Below, piece after piece: positions 1-8,417 of a DNA stretch of 64,000 nt; positions within the stretch are counted from its first letter, which is position 1; each line of letters opens with the position of its first letter. The notes under the pieces were generated by a model. It made no database searches and had not been told where the DNA came from. It saw nothing but the letters and a program-made list of their open reading frames with translations. The stretch lies in contig QOZS01000001.1 in assembly GCA_003576705.1 (NCBI GenBank), forward strand, positions 1 through 64,000. The letters run 5' to 3'. The position numbers were made by a program, and so were the translations under genes. The DNA comes from Desertibaculum subflavum (GTDB taxonomy: Bacteria; Pseudomonadota; Alphaproteobacteria; Ferrovibrionales; Ferrovibrionaceae).

Positions 1-1
1 G

Positions 2-460
2 CCGATCGCCCAGGCGCCGGCTGCTCCGGCTGCCGACCCGCCGGCTGCCGAACCGCCGGCCGCGGCGCCGTCGCCAGCGCCGGCCGCCGAACCTGCCAGC
101 TCTCCCGAGCCGGTGGCGCCGCCCGCGGCTCTACCATCGCCGGGATCGATCGAGCCGAGCGCCGGGGCGCCGCCGGCAGCTGCATCGCCGGCGCCGCGGC
201 TGAGTGCCGAGCAAGCTGCAAGCTATGTCCGCCGCGGCGACGAGATGGTGCGTACCGGCGACATCGCCGGGGCGCGGCTCTGGTACGAGCGGGCCGCCGC
301 GGCTGGCGACCCGGCCGCCATGCAGGCGCTGGGGCGCACCTACGACGCGCGCATGTTGCGGCAATGGGGTGTGGTCGGGATGCCGGCGGATCAGAAGCGT
401 GCCGACGAATGGTACCGCAAGGCGACGGAGACCGAGCGCGCCGCGCCGCCGCGCCAGTAG
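2..460 (+). CDS. Pro/Ala-rich protein with Sel1/TPR-like repeat, 3' part only
   Basis: The frame is open from the left edge of the window, so the start lies outside. The first ~70 visible residues are low-complexity Pro/Ala/Glu, like a flexible linker. After that comes one helical repeat of Sel1/TPR type (GARLWYERAAAAGDPAAM followed by QALGRTYD, and later DEWYRKA). Sel1 and TPR repeats mediate protein-protein contacts, so this is probably an envelope-associated scaffold, but the missing N-terminus prevents a firmer call. It stops 19 nt before the TAXI gene and may be co-transcribed with it. Confidence 0.75.
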   Translation, partial: PIAQAPAAPAADPPAAEPPAAAPSPAPAAEPASSPEPVAPPAALPSPGSIEPSAGAPPAAASPAPRLSAEQAASYVRRGDEMVRTGDIAGARLWYERAAAAGDPAAMQALGRTYDARMLRQWGVVGMPADQKRADEWYRKATETERAAPPRQ

Positions 461-479
461 AGCAAGGGAGAGGGAAGCG

Positions 480-1655
480 ATGCGTTCCGGATACGATCCG
501 ATCGGCCGCCGAATGGCGAGTGTGGCTTGCGCCGCGTGGCTGGCGCTGACGGCGCCGGCTATGGCCCAGACGCCGCCCCAAGCGCCGCCGGCGCCGACCG
601 GCACCGCGCCCTACGACGCCCTGCGCGAAAAGACCAATGCCGGCACGGTGGGGTTGATCTCGGGCGGCGTGGAAGGCACCTATGTGCGCATCGCGGCCGA
701 CCTTGCCGCCGTGCTGGACGGGCCGGAGCTGCGCATCCTGCCGGTGATCGGCAAGGGCTCGGTGCAGAACACGATGGACATCCTGTTCCTGCGCGGCATC
801 GATATCGGCATCGTGCAGTCCGACGTGCTGGCCTTCCTGAAGCGCGACCGCACCGTGCCCGGCGTCGACAAGTCGGTGCACTACATCGCCAAGCTCTACA
901 ACGAGGAGCTGCACCTGCTGGGCGGCAAGGACGCGCAGAAGCTGGAAGACCTGCGCGGCAAGAAGGTCAATGTCGACACCAAGGGCTCCGGCACCTTCAT
1001 GACCGCGAGCCTGGTGTTCGAGAAGCTCGGCATTGAGGTCGAGCCGACGCATTTCGACCAGGCCTTGGCGCTGGAGAAGCTGAAGGCGGGCGAGATCGCG
1101 GCGCTGGTCTATGTCGCCGGGCGGCCGACCCGGTTGTTCCGCGACGGCAAGGCGGAGGACGGGCTGCACTTCATCCCGATCCCGGCCACGGAGAGCCTGC
1201 AGGAGATCTACCTGCCCTCGACGCTCACCTCGGCCGACTATCCCGGCCTGATCCCCGAAGGCGAGAGCGTGGAGACGCTGGCGGTGGGCGCGGTGATGGC
1301 GGCCTATGGCTGGGCACCGAATACCGAGCGCTATCAGAAGGTCGCGCGCTTCGTCGATGCCTTCTTCAGCCGCTTCCCGCAATTCCTGCAGGCGCCGCGG
1401 CACGCCAAGTGGAAAGAGGTCAACCTGGCGGCGCGGCTACCGGGCTGGACCCGCTTCGCGGCAGCGGAGAACTGGCTGAAGACCATGGCGGCCAACGACG
1501 CGCGCGAGCAGCGCCAGCAGTTCGGCCAGTTCCTGAACCAGGTGGCGCCGGCCGGGGGCGGCCTTACCGACCAGCAGCGCGAGGCGCTGTTCAGCCAGTT
1601 CCTGGAATGGCAGAAGGCCGGTGGCGCGAAACCGGCGGGCGCTGCAACCCGCTAG
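480..1655 (+). CDS. TAXI family TRAP transporter solute-binding protein
   Basis: Periplasmic binding protein of 391 aa. A signal peptide ends near residue 30 (ALTAPAMAQ). The mature N-terminus has the TAXI pattern TVGLISGGVEGTYVRIAADL, followed by a segment on a target site that is non-productively named in related proteins (GSVQNTMDIL, DIGIVQSDVL) and LRGKKVNVDTKGSGTF, all typical of NMT1/TAXI binding folds. TAXI proteins normally feed a fused TRAP membrane subunit; none is present within this window, so this is an orphan binding protein here, or its permease lies upstream. The ATG at 480 is chosen because GGGAGAGGGAAG lies just upstream and the signal peptide begins there. The substrate cannot be read from sequence. 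Confidence 0.9.
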   Translation: MRSGYDPIGRRMASVACAAWLALTAPAMAQTPPQAPPAPTGTAPYDALREKTNAGTVGLISGGVEGTYVRIAADLAAVLDGPELRILPVIGKGSVQNTMDILFLRGIDIGIVQSDVLAFLKRDRTVPGVDKSVHYIAKLYNEELHLLGGKDAQKLEDLRGKKVNVDTKGSGTFMTASLVFEKLGIEVEPTHFDQALALEKLKAGEIAALVYVAGRPTRLFRDGKAEDGLHFIPIPATESLQEIYLPSTLTSADYPGLIPEGESVETLAVGAVMAAYGWAPNTERYQKVARFVDAFFSRFPQFLQAPRHAKWKEVNLAARLPGWTRFAAAENWLKTMAANDAREQRQQFGQFLNQVAPAGGGLTDQQREALFSQFLEWQKAGGAKPAGAATR

Positions 1656-1664
1656 GCACGCGGT

Positions 1665-1841
1665 TCAGGAACGCCATTCACGCAGCAGCATATCGATCCG
1701 GCTGCGGAGGGCGTCGTCGGCCCCGATATCCGGCGGCGCTGTCGCATTGTGCCGCTCTTCGCGCGCGAAGAGCGGCGGCAGCGGCGGCGGGGATGCGGCC
1801 CGACCCGGCATCGGGCCGGCAGGGCGATGGTCCATGGCCAT
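1665..1841 (-). CDS. Small hypothetical protein, 58 aa (candidate)
   Basis: A short minus-strand frame lies in the gap after the TAXI gene, tail-to-tail with it and 9 nt away. It begins with MAMDHRPAGPMPG, has a Pro-rich centre and ends in an amphipathic helix (DDALRSRIDMLLREWRS). A GGAG box precedes the ATG at 1841; a second in-frame ATG is at 1835. Codon third positions are G/C-rich, like neighbouring genes, and the C-terminal helix looks like real protein. No family is recognised. Without comparison to related genomes this remains a candidate. Confidence 0.45.
   Translation of the reverse strand: MAMDHRPAGPMPGRAASPPPLPPLFAREERHNATAPPDIGADDALRSRIDMLLREWRS
1751..1776. repeat. Perfect 26-bp palindrome
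   Basis: Positions 1751-1763 (GCCGCTCTTCGCG) are exactly reverse-complementary to 1764-1776, with no spacer. No T-run follows on either strand, so it is not a standard terminator. It lies inside the candidate 58-aa minus-strand gene, where it encodes the LFAREER segment, so it may be coincidence of GC-rich coding sequence or an operator-like site. Confidence 0.6.
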
Positions 1842-1984
1842 GGCTCCGGCGGTCGAATGTCGATCGGCTGGTCGATTTGGGAACGCCCGACCGGAGCTTC
1901 AAGCCCCTCGTCAACAACCGAGGCAACTTAATCCCCGCAGCGACGTTTCCGCGTCGACACAGCTTAACCGCGGGAGCCAGCAGC

Positions 1985-2059
1985 ATGGATGGCATCATCT
2001 ACTTGATCGGCCTGATCGTCGTCATCATGGCGATCCTGTCCTTCTTCGGCCTGCGCTAG
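1985..2059 (+). CDS. Tiny single-span membrane protein, 24 aa
   Basis: A 24-residue frame made almost wholly of one hydrophobic span: MDGIIYLIGLIVVIMAIL, then SFFGLR. A GGGAG box lies 8 nt before the ATG. It sits 10 nt upstream of the larger membrane protein gene at 2070, so both are probably on one transcript. Small peptides of this shape are common in alphaproteobacterial envelopes and often act by binding a larger membrane partner; the neighbour is the natural candidate. No family name can be assigned. It is shorter than most gene-calling cut-offs. Confidence 0.6.
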   Translation: MDGIIYLIGLIVVIMAILSFFGLR

Positions 2060-2069
2060 GGAGGCCGTC

Positions 2070-3017
2070 ATGGTCGCAACCGAATACCGCGCGGGCGCGG
2101 TGCAGGAAGCCGTCGTCACCGACGACGTCGCACTCGATCCCCGTTCGCCGATGGATTGGGGCGCGATCTTCGCCGGCGCCAGCATCGGCGCCGCCGCCTC
2201 CATCATCCTGCTCACCTTCGGTGCGGCGGTCGGGCTGTCGACGACCTCACCGCTGCGCGGGGAGTGGGGGCTCGGCGTGACCGGCCTTGCCATCGCCACG
2301 GCGATCTGGGTGGTGATATCGCAGGCAGTCAGTTTCGGCGCCGGCGGCTATATCGCCGGTCGCATGCGGCGGCGCGGCGCGGTGACGGCCAAGGAGGCCG
2401 AGATCCGCGACACCGCGCATGGCCTGACCGCCTGGGCAGTGTCGGCATTGGCAACCATGCTGCTCGGCGCGTTGCTGGCCGCCGGGGCGGCGGTCAAGAC
2501 CGCCGACGTGGCGGCCGGGGCGGCACAAGGCGCGGGCGCGGCAGCGGGCGGCGTCGCCGCCGGAGCCATGGCGCGCGAGGGCGATCAACAGCAGGGCTAT
2601 GTCGGTTATTACGCCGACCGGCTGTTCCGCACCGAAGGCGAGGCAGCACCGCCGGCCGAGACCGAGGGCGCGCGCGCCGAAGTCGCGCGCATCCTGGCGC
2701 GCGGCGCTGTCACCGGCGGCGTGCCCTCCGAAGATCGCGAATACGTCGCCCGGGTGGTGGCGGCGAACAGCGGCATGTCGGAGGCGGACGCGCGCTCCCG
2801 GGTCGACGAGGTCCTGCAGCGTGCCAGCGACGCGCGGGCGCAGGCCGAGGAGACGGCGCGGCAGGCGGCCGAGGCGGCCCGCAAGAGTGCCATCGTGCTT
2901 GGCTTCCTGGGCGCCGCGGCCCTGCTGGCAGGCGCCGCGGCGGCGGGATTCGGCGCCCGTTGCGGCGGCCGCGACCGGGACGAAGGAACGGCGTACCGCT
3001 ACTTCATTCGCAGCTAG
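2070..3017 (+). CDS. Multi-span membrane protein, PhnA-like hypothetical
   Basis: A 315-aa protein with hydrophobic spans near residues 30-52, 68-95 and 115-145, and a last span near 268-292 (IVLGFLGAAALLAGAAAAGF). The loop between contains a long helical Ala/Glu-rich segment that could form a coiled coil (ARAQAEETARQAAEAAR). Small-residue motifs in the spans suggest tight helix packing. It resembles proteins loosely annotated PhnA-like in alphaproteobacteria, which have no proven function; no link to phosphonate metabolism is implied. Start supported by GGGAGGCCGTC before the ATG. A strong terminator follows. Confidence 0.8.
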   Translation: MVATEYRAGAVQEAVVTDDVALDPRSPMDWGAIFAGASIGAAASIILLTFGAAVGLSTTSPLRGEWGLGVTGLAIATAIWVVISQAVSFGAGGYIAGRMRRRGAVTAKEAEIRDTAHGLTAWAVSALATMLLGALLAAGAAVKTADVAAGAAQGAGAAAGGVAAGAMAREGDQQQGYVGYYADRLFRTEGEAAPPAETEGARAEVARILARGAVTGGVPSEDREYVARVVAANSGMSEADARSRVDEVLQRASDARAQAEETARQAAEAARKSAIVLGFLGAAALLAGAAAAGFGARCGGRDRDEGTAYRYFIRS

Positions 3018-3035
3018 CGGCCGGCTCCGCCGAAG

Positions 3036-3066
3036 AGCGGCGCGACCACCGGGTCGCGCCGCTTTT
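3036..3066 (+). terminator. Rho-independent terminator
   Basis: A 12-bp perfect stem (AGCGGCGCGACC, 3036-3047; its complement at 3052-3063) with a 4-nt loop, followed by TTTT in the plus direction. It lies 18 nt after the stop of the 315-aa membrane protein gene and ends transcription of the 1985-3017 unit. Confidence 0.85.
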
Positions 3067-3070
3067 CCTG

Positions 3071-3505
3071 CTATTGAATGGCGGTCTTCTTGCCGTCCGC
3101 CGAGGCGGCATCCTTGGCCGGCAAGGTCATATCGGCCAGCTGATCGGCACAGAGATCGGCAGCCCCGGCAACCGGCTGCTCGAAGCCAGCCGGGGTGGCC
3201 CAGCCGCCCTTCTCGATGAAATCGTCGCGCTCCCACAGGCTTTCCGCCTTGAGCCTGGCGAGCTGATCGCGCGCATCGGCAGCCGCGGTGAAGCGCTGCA
3301 CGCAAATAGTCGCCACCAGCTGCGAGCGGGCATCCTCCGCGGCGCTCGAGACCATTCGTGCCGACGTCCCGCCGGTGACCCAGCCGCCGATCGTGAAGCC
3401 GATCGCGATCGTCGCGGCGATACTAGCGGCGCAAGCCCAGAACAGCAGGGCCTTCGAGGGGCGGTAGTCCTGCCAGCGTTGCGCAAAAGTCTGTCCGTCT
3501 GCCAT
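3071..3505 (-). CDS. Membrane-anchored hypothetical protein, 144 aa
   Basis: The N-terminus has a soluble stretch (MADGQTFAQRWQDYRPSK) followed by one membrane span near residues 19-42 and a C-terminal, probably periplasmic domain. That domain has two cysteines (ICVQ and DLCADQ) that could form a disulfide. Related short proteins occur as hypotheticals in Rhizobiales and Rhodospirillales; no function is known to me. It converges on the terminator at 3036-3066. A ribosome binding site (GGAGGCC on the minus strand) precedes the ATG. Confidence 0.75.
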   Translation of the reverse strand: MADGQTFAQRWQDYRPSKALLFWACAASIAATIAIGFTIGGWVTGGTSARMVSSAAEDARSQLVATICVQRFTAAADARDQLARLKAESLWERDDFIEKGGWATPAGFEQPVAGAADLCADQLADMTLPAKDAASADGKKTAIQ

Positions 3506-3763
3506 TGCGGCCTCCTGTGGTTGGTTATGTCGGATCGGGCGTCGACGCGCCCTTCGCGCTGCGCTCGCAGCGGCGACGCCGGCAAGCCGGGCATTTGCGC
3601 CCGGCGCGGGCTACGGCCCACTGCGACGTCACAGTGACAAACATGGGTCGGATTGAGCTTAAGGAAACCCTCAATACATCACGTGTAATGTTGCACTGCC
3701 GCAATCCGAGTCGGTCCCGTTGCCGATCGGCGATGCGGCGCATTGCCGAGGCCGAGAGGGACC

Positions 3764-4453
3764 ATGCAGCGTCAAATCAAGTCGGGTGCTGCCGCGATCG
3801 CCTTGGCGCTCGCGGCGTTGGCAGTGCCGGTGACGTCGCTTGCCCAGGGCAGGCCCGCCGCCATGGTGGAGGAGGTGAAGAACGCGCCGGGCGCCGGCGT
3901 CGAGTTCACCGATTATGTGTTTCCCGGCCAGCGCATCCAGCTTGGCCCGCGCGGGGAGCTCAAGCTCAGCTATCTCGCCTCGTGCCGCAGCGAGACGATC
4001 CGCGGCGGCACCGTCACTATTGGCGAGAGCCAGTCGAGCGTTGCCGGTGGCCGCGTCGAGGGCGCGGAGAAGCCCTGCGACACCAAGCGTTTCACCGCCA
4101 GCGTGCAGACGGCGGAAGCCGGCGCGGGCGTGAAGAGGCTGACGCCGTTCGATTCCAAGTCCTGGGCGGAGGTGGCTTTGGCGAGCCCGCGTCCGATCTT
4201 CCGCTGGGAGGGGAAGGGCAATGCCAGCATCCGCATCCTGGACGAGAACCGGAGGCCGGTCTGGTCCGCGACCACGCCGAAGAGCTTCGCCGAATATCCG
4301 GCCAATGCGCCGCCGCTCGAGCCCGGCGCGCCCTATGTGGTGGAAGTGTCGGGCCTCGGCGCGCCGCTCTACGCGCGGTTCTCGATCGATCCCGATCTCG
4401 AGATCGCCGATACAGTCGCCAACCGCACCGTGCCGCTGACCCGCGGGCCGTGA
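3764..4453 (+). CDS. Secreted FecR-like protein paired with CHASE2 cyclase
   Basis: A 229-aa protein with a signal peptide ending near residue 27 (VTSLAQG). Segments FPGQRIQLGPRGELKLSYL and GGTVTIG resemble the beta-strands of FecR-type domains. A second beta domain follows (FRWEGKGNASIRILDENRR). FecR-like proteins often lie beside CHASE2-containing sensors, as here, where the cyclase gene starts 7 nt after this stop. I infer that it supplies a periplasmic input to that sensor. An upstream TTG at 3743 is in frame, but the ATG at 3764 has GAGAGGGA before it and starts the signal peptide. FecR assignment is tentative. Confidence 0.75.
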   Translation: MQRQIKSGAAAIALALAALAVPVTSLAQGRPAAMVEEVKNAPGAGVEFTDYVFPGQRIQLGPRGELKLSYLASCRSETIRGGTVTIGESQSSVAGGRVEGAEKPCDTKRFTASVQTAEAGAGVKRLTPFDSKSWAEVALASPRPIFRWEGKGNASIRILDENRRPVWSATTPKSFAEYPANAPPLEPGAPYVVEVSGLGAPLYARFSIDPDLEIADTVANRTVPLTRGP

Positions 4454-4460
4454 CCGGCCG

Positions 4461-6590
4461 ATGTCCGCACTGGCGCTGCCGCGTGGCCGCCTGATCGCGG
4501 CGCTGATCGCCGGCCTGGCCTTCGCCGGCTGGGCCGCGACCGAGGCTGCCGGGGCGCTGGGCGGCTTCACCACCACGGCGGCCGCGCTCGACCTTCTGTT
4601 TCCATTGCGCCAGCTCGTCTTCGGTCCGATCCATGCGCCCGTGCAGTCGCCGGTCGCGGTGGTGGTGATTGACGAGGAGACCTATGGCAGCGCGCCCTAT
4701 GCCGGCCTGCCGCAGGTCGCCTGGACACCGCAACTGGGCCAGCTGCTCGAGACGCTCGACGGGGCAGGGGCCAAGCTGGTCGGCCTCGACCTCGTCTATC
4801 CGACCACCTTGGAAAGTCTGCTCCCCGGTTACGACCGGCCGCTGCGCCGCGCGGTGGCGAAGCTCGGCCGTGCCGGCAAGCTGGTCCTGGGCCGGGTGGA
4901 TTCCTCGCGCGAGCCGATCCTGCCGGAACGCGGGCAATTGCTTGCCGTCGGCGACGAGGTGCATGTGCGCAGCCTGCAGCTGATCACCGACGCCGACGGC
5001 GTGGCGCGCCGCCATCCCGGATCGCTGACCGCTGCCGCGACCGGCGCGGCCGTGCCGACCTTGGTCGGCGAGCTCGCGCGCCGCGCCGGCACGACGGCGC
5101 CGGATACCTTCTTCATCAACTACAACACCGGACCTGAGACCGTGCCGGTCTATGGCTTCGCCGACATCGTCGCCTGCGCGGCGATGGGCGACGCCGGCTT
5201 CCTGGCCAAGGCGTTTCGCGACCGCATCGTGCTGGTCGGCACCGCGCTCGATGTCGAGGACCGGCGGGTGCCGGCGACCCGCTTTGCGCTCGCGCCCTAT
5301 GACGGACCCACCGAGCGCTGTCAGTCCAAGCCGACCGAGGCAGCTGCCTATGGCGATGCGGTGGCGCGCCGCACCCTTCCTGGCGTGTTCATCCATGCCG
5401 CGGCGCTCAACACGCTGCTGTTGGAGCGGCCGCTCGCGCCGCTCTCGCCGATCGCGGCAGGGGCGCTTGCCTTCGGCTTCGTCGGCCTGGTGACGCTCGG
5501 CTTCCAGGGACTGCATCCGGGCGCCGGCATCGCGCTGCTCGCCGGTGTCCTGCTGCTGGCAACCTTCGGTGCCGTCGTGGCGCTCGACCGCGGCCGCCTG
5601 CTGCCGCTGCCGGTGCTCGCGGCGGGTGCGATCGTCTCGGCCGGGGCCAGCTATGCCTTCCGCTCCGTCGAGGAGCTGAAAGCCCGGCGCCGCTCGGAGG
5701 CCGCCAAGCGCGAGCTGACCCAGCGCTTCGGCCGCTATCTCGCCCCGGTGCTGATCGAGCGGCTGGAGAGCCACGACGCGGCGCTCGATCTCGGCGGCGA
5801 GGCGCGGCGCGTCACCGTCTTTTTCTCCGACATCGTCGGCTATACCAGCGTCAGCGAGAAGCTGCGCCACGACCCGCACAAGCTGGTCGAGGTGATCAAC
5901 GGCTATTTCACCGCCATGGTCGAGGTCGTCGAGCGCGACGGCGGCTATGTCGACAAGTTCATCGGCGATTGCGTCATGGCGGTGTGGGGCGCGCCCCTGG
6001 ACGAGCCGGCGCAGGAGCTGCAGGCGGTGAACGCCGCCTTCGATTGCCTGGGCCGGCTCCGGCGCTTCAACGAGGAAGTGGTGGTCGGCACCCACGGCCT
6101 GCCGCCGCTCGGCGCCCGCATCGGCATCAATACGGGCACGGCCATCGTCGGCAATATGGGATCGCCGACCCGGCTCAACTACACGGTCACCGGCGACACG
6201 GTGAACCTGGCCTCGCGGCTGGAAGGCGCCAACAAGGCCTATGGCACGACGATCATGATCGGGCCGGAGACGGCGGCGGCGGTGCGCGGCCGTTTCGTGC
6301 TGCGCCGGCTCGACTTCCTCGCCGTCAAAGGCAAGGCCGAGGCGGTCGAGGTCCATGAGGTGGTCGGGCGGGCCGGCGAGGTGACGCAGGCCGCGCTCGA
6401 TCGCATTGCCGAGTTCGAGGCGGCGCTGGCGGCCTACCGCGCCCGCGACTTCGCCGGCGCGGCGGCGATCTTTGCGGCGCTCGCCGCCGATGACCCGGTG
6501 GCCTCGCTCTATCTCGGGCGCTGCCGCCGCTTCCTGGCGACGCCGCCGGCGGCGGATTGGAACGGCGCCTACGAATTGCAGGAGAAGTGA
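4461..6590 (+). CDS. CHASE2 domain adenylate/guanylate cyclase
   Basis: Membrane cyclase of 709 aa. An N-terminal span is followed by a large periplasmic CHASE2 sensor domain (about residues 50-325), three membrane spans (about 330-400), and a cytoplasmic class III cyclase domain (about 440-640). Both metal-binding aspartates are present: D457 in FFSDIVGYT and D503 in KFIGDCVMA, and the NYTVTGDTVNLASRLE segment supplies the ribose and transition-state Asn/Arg contacts. K499 favours adenine, so cyclic AMP is the likely product. A C-terminal helical tail (about 645-709) resembles a TPR. Lies between a FecR-like gene and an M48 protease gene, 7 and 11 nt apart, so one operon. Confidence 0.92.
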   Translation: MSALALPRGRLIAALIAGLAFAGWAATEAAGALGGFTTTAAALDLLFPLRQLVFGPIHAPVQSPVAVVVIDEETYGSAPYAGLPQVAWTPQLGQLLETLDGAGAKLVGLDLVYPTTLESLLPGYDRPLRRAVAKLGRAGKLVLGRVDSSREPILPERGQLLAVGDEVHVRSLQLITDADGVARRHPGSLTAAATGAAVPTLVGELARRAGTTAPDTFFINYNTGPETVPVYGFADIVACAAMGDAGFLAKAFRDRIVLVGTALDVEDRRVPATRFALAPYDGPTERCQSKPTEAAAYGDAVARRTLPGVFIHAAALNTLLLERPLAPLSPIAAGALAFGFVGLVTLGFQGLHPGAGIALLAGVLLLATFGAVVALDRGRLLPLPVLAAGAIVSAGASYAFRSVEELKARRRSEAAKRELTQRFGRYLAPVLIERLESHDAALDLGGEARRVTVFFSDIVGYTSVSEKLRHDPHKLVEVINGYFTAMVEVVERDGGYVDKFIGDCVMAVWGAPLDEPAQELQAVNAAFDCLGRLRRFNEEVVVGTHGLPPLGARIGINTGTAIVGNMGSPTRLNYTVTGDTVNLASRLEGANKAYGTTIMIGPETAAAVRGRFVLRRLDFLAVKGKAEAVEVHEVVGRAGEVTQAALDRIAEFEAALAAYRARDFAGAAAIFAALAADDPVASLYLGRCRRFLATPPAADWNGAYELQEK

Positions 6591-6601
6591 GGAACGCGAC
6601 G

Positions 6602-7561
6602 ATGGACCAGACCAAGCGACGCGCAATGCTGCGCCGGCGGGATGTGGTGAATGCGCTCGGCCTGTGGGGCGCGACCATGCTGCTGCAGGGCTGCCTGACC
6701 GGCGACGACGTCATGCAGATGGTAACGAATCCGGGCGTTTCGCGGGCAGCGGGCGGCGGCGGCCAGAAATTCGGCCCGGCAGAGGAGCGGCAGATGGGCG
6801 AGGCGCTCTACGCACCGACCATCGAGCAGGCCGGCGGCGTCTACCGCAATCCGCGCATCCAGCAGGCCATGCTCGACTTCTGCATCCCGCTCTTCGCCAA
6901 CTCGCCGCGCACCGAGTTCGAGTGGGAGGTGACGGTGCTGGACGACAACGCCGTCAATGCCTGGGCGCTGCCCGGCGGCAAGCTCGGCGTGAACAAGGGC
7001 CTGCTGCGCTATGTGGCCAACGAGGCGGAGCTGACCGCCGTGCTGGCGCACGAGATGACGCATGTGGAGAAGAGCCATGCGGTGCGCGAGCTCGCGGATG
7101 CCGAGCGCACCAAGGCCTTCACCGAGGTCGGCAAGAGCTTCGGCACCGGGCTGATCGAGAGCCGCACCGGCATGGTCGGTTCCGTCGCCGGGCAGACCGG
7201 GCTGACCGACAAGGTGCTGGACGAGCTGCAGGCGCCGCTGGTCGGCCTGATCACCTCGGGCTATTCGCGCTCGAACGAGAACGAGGCGGACCAGGGCATC
7301 GTCGCCATGTTCCGCCGCGAAGGCTATGCCGGCCGCAATGCCTACAGCTTCTTCGAGACGCTGCTCGCCATCATCCCGCCGGATGCGGTGGCGACCACTT
7401 CGCTCTATTCGAAGCATCCGGACACCCAGGCGCGCATAGACCGGCTGCGCGCGGCCTCGGCCGCGCTGTCGCCGAGCACGACGCATCCCGCCTCGGATGC
7501 CTTCGCGCGGCTGAAGCGGACCTTCCCGACCCGCAAGGCGGCGCCACCCGCGACCGCCTGA
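6602..7561 (+). CDS. M48 family metalloprotease lipoprotein
   Basis: A 319-aa periplasmic zinc protease. The N-terminal hydrophobic segment ends in a lipobox (LLQGC, Cys about residue 37), so it should be anchored in a membrane as a lipoprotein. The zinc motif HEMTH lies in VLAHEMTHVEKSHAV, and the third ligand is the Glu of NENEADQ, both as in the M48B/BepA/LoiP families that control outer membrane protein quality. The ATG at 6602, preceded by GAGGAACG, avoids overlap with the cyclase gene and begins the signal peptide. Its place in the cyclase operon suggests that envelope stress and cyclic nucleotide signalling are linked; this is inference. Confidence 0.9.
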   Translation: MDQTKRRAMLRRRDVVNALGLWGATMLLQGCLTGDDVMQMVTNPGVSRAAGGGGQKFGPAEERQMGEALYAPTIEQAGGVYRNPRIQQAMLDFCIPLFANSPRTEFEWEVTVLDDNAVNAWALPGGKLGVNKGLLRYVANEAELTAVLAHEMTHVEKSHAVRELADAERTKAFTEVGKSFGTGLIESRTGMVGSVAGQTGLTDKVLDELQAPLVGLITSGYSRSNENEADQGIVAMFRREGYAGRNAYSFFETLLAIIPPDAVATTSLYSKHPDTQARIDRLRAASAALSPSTTHPASDAFARLKRTFPTRKAAPPATA

Positions 7562-7643
7562 CCTCGCGCCGGGATGCGGGACCGGCACGCCGGCGCTAGG
7601 CTCGCCGGCGCGCATCGGCCGCCGCACCGGCGAGGAAGGTGGA

Positions 7644-8324
7644 ATGAGGTTTCTGGTCTGGTTCACGCTGCTCGCCTTCGTGGCGCTGGTCATTCTGCTG
7701 CCGATCCTGTTCGGGCAGCTTCTGATCACGAGCCTGGAAAAGCTGCATCTCAGCGCCGGCGCGGCGGTCGCGCTGGTGATTGCGATCGTGCTCGGCGGCC
7801 TGGTCAACATCCCGGTCAGGCGGATCGTGCGCGAGGGGTCGGATGCGGCACTCGATCCGTTCTCGGCTTACCGCCTGCCGGTGCCGTGGCAGGCGCGCGC
7901 AACGGGTCCCGGCGTGGTGATCGCGGTCAATCTCGGCGGCTGCGTGATCCCGGCCGGGCTTGCCTTGTACGAGCTCTATCACCTGGCGGCACAGGGCGGG
8001 ACGGCGCCGTTCGTCGCCCTGGTCGCCGCTTCATTGAATTGCTTCGTCTGCTACCGGCTGGCCCAGCCGGCACCGGGTATCGGCATCATCATGCCGGGCC
8101 TGGTCCCGCCGCTGGTTGCCGCGGCGGCGGCACTGCTGCTGGCGCCGGGCGACACGGCCGCGCCGGTCGCCTTCATCGCCGGCGTGGCCGGCCCGCTGAT
8201 CGGCGCCGACCTGCTGCATCTTCGTGACATCGGCCGGGTCGGCGCCGGCATGGCCAGCATCGGCGGTGCCGGTACCTTCGACGGCATCGTGCTCTCGGGC
8301 ATCGTCGCGGCCTATCTCGCCTGA
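7644..8324 (+). CDS. DUF1614 integral membrane protein
   Basis: A 226-aa protein with about seven hydrophobic spans from end to end. It carries the conserved features of DUF1614: NIPVRR after the second span, NLGGCVIPAGLALY in the middle, and GPLIGADLLHLRD followed by SIGGAGTFDGIVLSG near the C-terminus. The charged Asp/His pair in ADLLHL lies within the membrane region and is probably functional. The family is widespread but without known activity. GAGGAAGGTGGA precedes the ATG. It probably forms its own short unit ahead of the two glutathione transferase genes. Confidence 0.88.
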   Translation: MRFLVWFTLLAFVALVILLPILFGQLLITSLEKLHLSAGAAVALVIAIVLGGLVNIPVRRIVREGSDAALDPFSAYRLPVPWQARATGPGVVIAVNLGGCVIPAGLALYELYHLAAQGGTAPFVALVAASLNCFVCYRLAQPAPGIGIIMPGLVPPLVAAAAALLLAPGDTAAPVAFIAGVAGPLIGADLLHLRDIGRVGAGMASIGGAGTFDGIVLSGIVAAYLA

Positions 8325-8417
8325 GCCCCCAGCGCAACGCATCGATGTCATGACCGACGCGGTCTTGCCCCGGGCGGGCGCGCGCCCGAGATTCCGGTGG
8401 TTACGGAGGGAGAGTAC

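Noticed and set aside
3676-3691. Imperfect palindrome ACAT-CACGTG-TAATGT before the FecR-like gene
   Set aside because: Two mismatches and no regulator nearby; may be chance, so not listed as a site.
3743-3763. Upstream TTG start for the FecR-like gene
   Set aside because: The ATG at 3764 has a ribosome site and begins the signal peptide.
4092-6626. Very long open frame antisense to the CHASE2 cyclase gene
   Set aside because: It mirrors a well supported gene in a GC-rich genome; its translation is Arg/Asp/His-rich low-quality sequence with no motif.
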